Shown here piece after piece: positions 60,370-64,000 of a stretch of DNA of 64,000 nucleotides (positions are counted from its first letter, which is position 1; the number at the start of each line of letters is the position of its first letter). The stretch spans positions 4,078,001 to 4,142,000 of the forward strand of contig NZ_CP009533.1 in assembly GCF_000761155.1 (NCBI RefSeq), written 5' to 3'. This DNA comes from Pseudomonas rhizosphaerae. GTDB lineage: Bacteria > Pseudomonadota > Gammaproteobacteria > Pseudomonadales > Pseudomonadaceae. The position numbers and the translations under genes are program-made. The notes below the pieces were generated by a model that was given only the letters and a program-made list of their open reading frames with translations, had not been told where the DNA came from and ran no database searches.

Positions 60370-60708
60370 TTAACCGGGCGGCCAGTTCATCTGGCGCTGC
60401 CCCAGCACATGCATGTGTATGTGGTAGACGGTCTGACCGCCCAGTTCGTTGCAGTTCATGACCACCCGGAAGCCTTCCTCGCAACCCAGCTCCTTGGCCA
60501 GCCGCTGGGCGGTGAACAGGATATGTCCAGCCAGGCCCTTGTCGTCTTCGGTCAAGTCATTGAGCGTGCGGATGGCTTTTTTCGGGATGACCAGAAAATG
60601 CACCGGCGCCTGTGGCGCGATATCGTGGAAGGCCAGTACCTGGTCGTCCTCGTAGATGATCCTGGCCGGAATCTCCCGGTTGATGATCTTGGTAAACAAA
60701 GTATCCAC
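60370..60708 (-). CDS. HIT family (histidine triad) nucleotide-binding protein
   Basis: 112 residues. The histidine triad is HIHMHVLG, and the N-terminal DTLFTKIINREIPA is characteristic of the HinT/PKCI group. Members hydrolyse adenosine phosphoramidates. The ATG at 60708 is preceded by AGAT; a GGAG-like site is visible upstream. It lies 78 bp upstream of coq7 on the same strand. Confidence 0.93.
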   Translation of the reverse strand: MDTLFTKIINREIPARIIYEDDQVLAFHDIAPQAPVHFLVIPKKAIRTLNDLTEDDKGLAGHILFTAQRLAKELGCEEGFRVVMNCNELGGQTVYHIHMHVLGQRQMNWPPG

Positions 60709-60777
60709 AATGCATCTCCATGGCAGTCGAAGGTTCAGTGTACTGAGGCTTGTGCCCAGCGCCCAGCCTTGCGGGCC

Positions 60778-61551
60778 TCAATGAGGGGCAAAGGCTTTGT
60801 TGACCCGTCCGCTCACGATGCGCGTCAGCCAGCGCGAACCTACGCGCGCCGCCCTGGCCAGCCACGCATTGCGCCGTCCGGGCACGATCACCGCACGATT
60901 GCGGTCCAGCGCCCGCACCGTGTGCAGCGCCACCTGCTCGGCATCCAGCACCAGGGAGCTGTCCGTCAGGCGCGGAATCCGCCGCTGGCTCGAGCGTACC
61001 GGCCCGGGGCACAGCACCGAAACCTTGACCCCGGTCTGCTTGAGTTCCTCGCGCAGCCCTTCGGAAAAATGCAGCACGTAGGCCTTGCTGGCTGCATAGC
61101 TGCTCATCCACGGGCCGGGCTGGAACGCGGCCAACGAGGCAACGTTGAGAATCTGCCCGCCACCCTGCACGGCCATGGCATTACCCAGGGCGTGACAGAG
61201 GCGGGTGAGGGCCAGAATGTTCAGTTCGATAAGGTCTTGTTCCTGGCTCCAGTCCTGGGCCAGGAAGTGTCCATAGGAGCGCACGGCCGCGCAGTTCACC
61301 AACAGGTCGATCTGGCGTTCGCTCTCTTCCAGTTCGAGCAGGAAGCCCGACAAGCGCAGGGGTTCGCCCAGGTCGCAGGCCCGAAACAATACTTCCACAC
61401 CAAAGCGCTGGGTCAATTCAGCGGCAATGATTTCCAACTGGTCACGCTGGCGCGCCACCAGAAGCAGGCTGCGGCCACGCCTGGCCAGGGCTTCGGCCAT
61501 GGCCAGGCCCAGGCCTGCCGACGCGCCTGTGATCATGGCATAACGGGTCAT
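60778..61551 (-). CDS. Short-chain dehydrogenase/reductase
   Basis: 257 residues from MTRYAMITGASAGLGLAMAEAL; GGAG is 6 nt upstream. The Rossmann motif TGASAGLG, the NAG-like segment NCAAVRS, and the catalytic Ser with SYAASKAYVLHF (YxxxK) are present. The C-terminal part is hydrophobic and suggests a lipid-like substrate. The substrate is unknown. It is separated by 69 bp from the HIT gene downstream. Confidence 0.88.
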   Translation of the reverse strand: MTRYAMITGASAGLGLAMAEALARRGRSLLLVARQRDQLEIIAAELTQRFGVEVLFRACDLGEPLRLSGFLLELEESERQIDLLVNCAAVRSYGHFLAQDWSQEQDLIELNILALTRLCHALGNAMAVQGGGQILNVASLAAFQPGPWMSSYAASKAYVLHFSEGLREELKQTGVKVSVLCPGPVRSSQRRIPRLTDSSLVLDAEQVALHTVRALDRNRAVIVPGRRNAWLARAARVGSRWLTRIVSGRVNKAFAPH

Positions 61552-61645
61552 CTCATTCTCCATACCCCCGCCAGGCAAGCTGGCGCGGTTTCATATGGAC
61601 AGTCTACAGGGCGCACCCGCTTTGAGCGCGCTGCGTGTGCAGGCC

Positions 61646-62071
61646 TCAGAACGGCTTGACCACCACCAGGATCACCACAGCCAGCAGGATCAGCACTGGA
61701 ATTTCGTTGAACCAGCGGTAGTACACATGGCTGCGTTTGTTCTCGCCACGTGCGAAGCGCTTCATCTGCGCGCCGCACACGTGATGGTAGCCGGTCAGCA
61801 ATATGACCAGGGTCAGCTTGGCATGCATCCACCCCTGGCTCATCCAGCCCGGCGACAGTGCAATCAGCCAGATACCGAAGACGAACGTGGCGATCATCGC
61901 CGGGGTCATGATGCCGCGGTAAAGCTTGCGCTCCATGACGGCAAAGCGTTCGCGGCTGACGGTGTCCTCGCTCTGCGCGTGGTAGACGAACAAGCGAGGC
62001 AGGTAGAACAACCCGGCAAACCAGCAGACAACGCTGACGATATGCAGAGCCTTGATCCATAGATAAAGCAT
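61646..62071 (-). CDS. hemJ: Protoporphyrinogen oxidase HemJ
   Basis: 141 residues from MLYLWIKALHIVSVVCWFAG; the frame is open to 62131. Four membrane helices and the conserved His of KALHIVSVVCW identify the HemJ/UPF0093 family. It oxidises protoporphyrinogen IX in heme synthesis in bacteria lacking HemG. It is divergent from argC; the gap holds both promoters. Confidence 0.93.
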   Translation of the reverse strand: MLYLWIKALHIVSVVCWFAGLFYLPRLFVYHAQSEDTVSRERFAVMERKLYRGIMTPAMIATFVFGIWLIALSPGWMSQGWMHAKLTLVILLTGYHHVCGAQMKRFARGENKRSHVYYRWFNEIPVLILLAVVILVVVKPF

Positions 62072-62205
62072 TTTCGGTCTTCTCAGGTTCACGGTAGCGT
62101 CGATAGTAGAGTCTGTCGGCGTTCGCGTCATCTCAACGGTTGTGACTCAAGCCCCAGGCCCCTATCATCGAAGGCTTTCCAGTCGCATCGTGAAGAGGGC
62201 AGTGT

Positions 62206-63240
62206 ATGGTCAAGGTCGGTATCGTCGGCGGCACGGGTTACACCGGAGTCGAACTGCTACGTCTGCTGGCGCAGCATCCGCAGGCGCAGGTAGAGGTCAT
62301 CACCTCCCGATCCGAGGCTGGCCTGCCGGTTGCCGACCTGTACCCCAACCTGCGCGGTCACTACGACGGCCTGGCGTTCAGCGTCCCGGACATCAAGACC
62401 CTGGGTGCCTGCGACGTAGTGTTCTTCGCCACGCCCCACGGTGTCGCCCACGCCCTGGCCGGCGAGCTGCTGGCGGCGGGTACCAAGGTCATCGACCTGT
62501 CCGCCGACTTCCGCCTGCAGGATGCCGATGAATGGGCCAAGTGGTACGGTCAGCCGCACGGTGCGCCCGAGCTGCTGGCCGATGCCGTCTATGGCTTGCC
62601 CGAGGTCAACCGCGAGCAGATCCGCCAGGCGCGCCTGATCGCCGTGCCAGGCTGCTATCCGACGGCCACCCAGCTGGGCTTCCTGCCGCTGCTCGAGGCT
62701 GGACTGGCCGACAACACGCGTCTGATCGCCGACTGCAAGTCGGGCGTCAGTGGCGCGGGTCGCGGCGCCAGCGTAGGTTCACTGTTCTGCGAAGCTGGCG
62801 AAAGCATGAAGGCCTATGCGGTCAAGGGGCACCGTCACCTTCCCGAAATCACCCAAGGCCTGCGTCGCGCCGCCGGTGGCGAGGTGGGTCTGACCTTCGT
62901 CCCCCACCTCACGCCCATGATCCGCGGCATCCACTCCACACTGTATGCCACGGTCGTCGACAAAACGGTCGATCTGCAGGCCCTGTATGAAGCGCGCTAC
63001 GCCGATGAACCCTTCGTCGACGTCATGCCGGCCGGCAGCCACCCCGAAACCCGCAGCGTGCGCGGCGCCAACGTCTGCCGCATCGCCGTGCACCGCCCCC
63101 AGGGTGGCGACCTGGTGGTCGTGCTTTCGGTCATCGACAACCTGGTCAAAGGCGCGTCGGGCCAAGCCGTGCAGAACATGAACATCCTGTTCGGTCTGGA
63201 CGAACGCTTCGGTCTGTCCCACGCCGGCATGCTGCCCTGA
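62206..63240 (+). CDS. argC: N-acetyl-gamma-glutamyl-phosphate reductase
   Basis: 344 residues. The NAD(P)-binding [16 protein letters not shown] is at the N-terminus and the catalytic cysteine in [11 protein letters not shown]. It is the third step of arginine synthesis. The start ATG at 62206 has GAAGAGGG upstream. It is monocistronic, with a clear terminator behind it. Confidence 0.97.
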   Translation: MVKVGIVGGTGYTGVELLRLLAQHPQAQVEVITSRSEAGLPVADLYPNLRGHYDGLAFSVPDIKTLGACDVVFFATPHGVAHALAGELLAAGTKVIDLSADFRLQDADEWAKWYGQPHGAPELLADAVYGLPEVNREQIRQARLIAVPGCYPTATQLGFLPLLEAGLADNTRLIADCKSGVSGAGRGASVGSLFCEAGESMKAYAVKGHRHLPEITQGLRRAAGGEVGLTFVPHLTPMIRGIHSTLYATVVDKTVDLQALYEARYADEPFVDVMPAGSHPETRSVRGANVCRIAVHRPQGGDLVVVLSVIDNLVKGASGQAVQNMNILFGLDERFGLSHAGMLP

Positions 63241-63260
63241 CCATTTCCGCAGCATCGCCC

Positions 63261-63290
63261 AGAGGCCCGCATTGCGGGCCTCTTTGCTTT
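63261..63290 (+). terminator. Rho-independent terminator of argC
   Basis: AGAGGCCCGC-ATT-GCGGGCCTCT hairpin followed by TTGCTTT, 20 bp beyond the argC stop. Confidence 0.85.
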
Positions 63291-63381
63291 AGCCACTGGC
63301 TAATTCTTGACCATTTTCGTAGGAGAAGAGGATAATGCCGCCATTGAGCATTATGACGGCGTACGCCGGGAGAACTTCTAC

Positions 63382-63732
63382 ATGAGCGTCGAATCCTTTA
63401 CCCCCATGGCTTTGCAATTCACCCAAGGGGCTGCCATCAAGGTCAAGACCCTGGTCGATGAAGAGGGTAACGATCGCCTCAAGCTGCGCGTCTTCGTCAC
63501 CGGCGGCGGCTGCTCGGGCTTCCAGTATGGCTTCACCTTCGATGAAGACGTTGCCGAAGACGACACCATCGTCGAGCGCGAAGGCGTCAGCCTGGTGGTC
63601 GATCCCATGAGCTTCCAATACCTGGCCGGCGCACAGGTCGATTACCAGGAAGGTCTGGAAGGTTCGCGGTTCGTCATCAACAACCCCAACGCCAGTACCA
63701 CCTGCGGCTGCGGTCAGTCCTTCTCGATCTGA
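63382..63732 (+). CDS. erpA: Iron-sulfur cluster insertion protein ErpA
   Basis: 116 residues from [18 protein letters not shown]; the frame is open to 63307. The A-type carrier cysteines are in [10 protein letters not shown] and the C-terminal [10 protein letters not shown]. It delivers Fe-S clusters to apoproteins such as IspG. It lies after argC and its terminator and has its own promoter region. Confidence 0.96.
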   Translation: MSVESFTPMALQFTQGAAIKVKTLVDEEGNDRLKLRVFVTGGGCSGFQYGFTFDEDVAEDDTIVEREGVSLVVDPMSFQYLAGAQVDYQEGLEGSRFVINNPNASTTCGCGQSFSI

Positions 63733-63745
63733 CCAACCGTCCATG

Positions 63746-63775
63746 AAAAACGCCGTGCAAATGCACGGCGTTTTC
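63746..63775. terminator. Bidirectional terminator between erpA and anmK
   Basis: GAAAAA then CGCCGTGC-AAAT-GCACGGCG then TTTTC. A-run on the left and T-run on the right let the same hairpin end both convergent genes. Confidence 0.9.
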
Positions 63776-63792
63776 ATTTCAGGTTTCACGTT

Positions 63793-64000
63793 TCAGGCAG
63801 GGTAGATAGCGCCCAACACGCGCAAGCCGCGTGCGCCGGTCACGCTTGGCCGATTGGCCGCAATGCCTTGCAGGCAGCAATCGGCCAGCCAGGCGAACGC
63901 CATGGCTTCGACCCAGTCTGGATCCACACCCGCAGTCGCGGTACTGCCGACCTGCGTGCTCGGTAACAAAGCCGCCAGTCGCGTCATCAAGGCCTGGTTG
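63793..64000 (-). CDS. anmK: Anhydro-N-acetylmuramic acid kinase, 3' end only
   Basis: The final 69 codons, entering from the right edge and ending at a stop at 63793. The C-terminal sequence [44 protein letters not shown] is characteristic of AnmK. The enzyme converts anhydro-MurNAc to MurNAc-6-phosphate in peptidoglycan recycling. The erpA-anmK neighbourhood is usual for Pseudomonas. The N-terminal part, with the ATP site, is outside the window. Confidence 0.93.
   Translation of the reverse strand, partial: NQALMTRLAALLPSTQVGSTATAGVDPDWVEAMAFAWLADCCLQGIAANRPSVTGARGLRVLGAIYPA

Overview
The window reads as a Pseudomonas chromosome, most likely of the P. putida group. Gene content and order point that way: davB with an AsnC-type regulator, then rpsU-dnaG-rpoD beside a tRNA-Ile(CAU), tsaD/plsY/folB/folK/cca, spoVR-yeaH-yeaG, lptD-surA-pdxA-ksgA-apaG-apaH, amgK-murU, trpE then trpGDC, vfr, coq7, hemJ, argC, erpA and anmK. 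Core genes are GC-rich and closely packed. The species call is inferred from synteny knowledge, not from a search.

Layout. 1-2.5 kb: the start of lysine 2-monooxygenase (davB, running off the left edge) and its Lrp/AsnC neighbour. 2.5-4.0 kb: a multi-pass GT-C-like membrane protein. 4.1-6.35 kb: a HipB/HipA toxin-antitoxin pair and a convergent NERD/zinc-ribbon protein. 6.7-16.2 kb: a genomic island integrated in tRNA-Ile(CAU). 16.3-19.4 kb: a four-PAS GGDEF-EAL protein. 19.6-24.0 kb: the macromolecular-synthesis operon. 24.2-28.1 kb: tsaD, plsY, folB-folK, cca. 28.2-33.0 kb: the spoVR-yeaH-yeaG stress cluster. 33.3-40.9 kb: glpE and the apaH-apaG-ksgA-pdxA-surA-lptD cluster. 41.0-44.4 kb: amgK-murU-djlA and a DUF3530 protein. 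44.6-47.3 kb: a two-component system. 47.5-51.9 kb: a spermidine/putrescine-type ABC transporter. 52.0-58.3 kb: rpe-gph-trpE, trpGDC and a lipoate-ligase-like gene. 58.3-64 kb: vfr, an OsmC protein, coq7, HIT, SDR, hemJ, argC, erpA and the 3' end of anmK.

The most unusual object is one AT-richer gene (7023-14516, minus) in the tRNA island. It encodes about 2,500 residues carrying, in order, a DnaG-like CHC2 zinc ribbon and TOPRIM domain with their key residues, a reverse transcriptase with YVDD and PQG motifs, a long unassigned middle, and a C-terminal nitrilase-fold domain with a Glu/Lys/Cys set. RT-nitrilase proteins are known as defence-associated reverse transcriptases (DRT type 1/UG1-like); a complete primase front end on the same chain is a composition I do not recognise as described. 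The island has a 76-bp imperfect att duplication, and paired GTACC motifs sit near both ends. Its integrase gene is reduced to about 11 codons cut by an IS3-family element with no target duplication, so the island is probably fixed in place.

HipBA, the NERD protein and the island lie side by side between ordinary core genes, so 4.0-16.2 kb looks like an accessory, probably defence-related, hotspot. The rest is housekeeping: central RNA and DNA synthesis, folate, outer-membrane assembly, peptidoglycan recycling (amgK, murU, anmK), tryptophan and arginine synthesis, ubiquinone, heme and Fe-S maturation.
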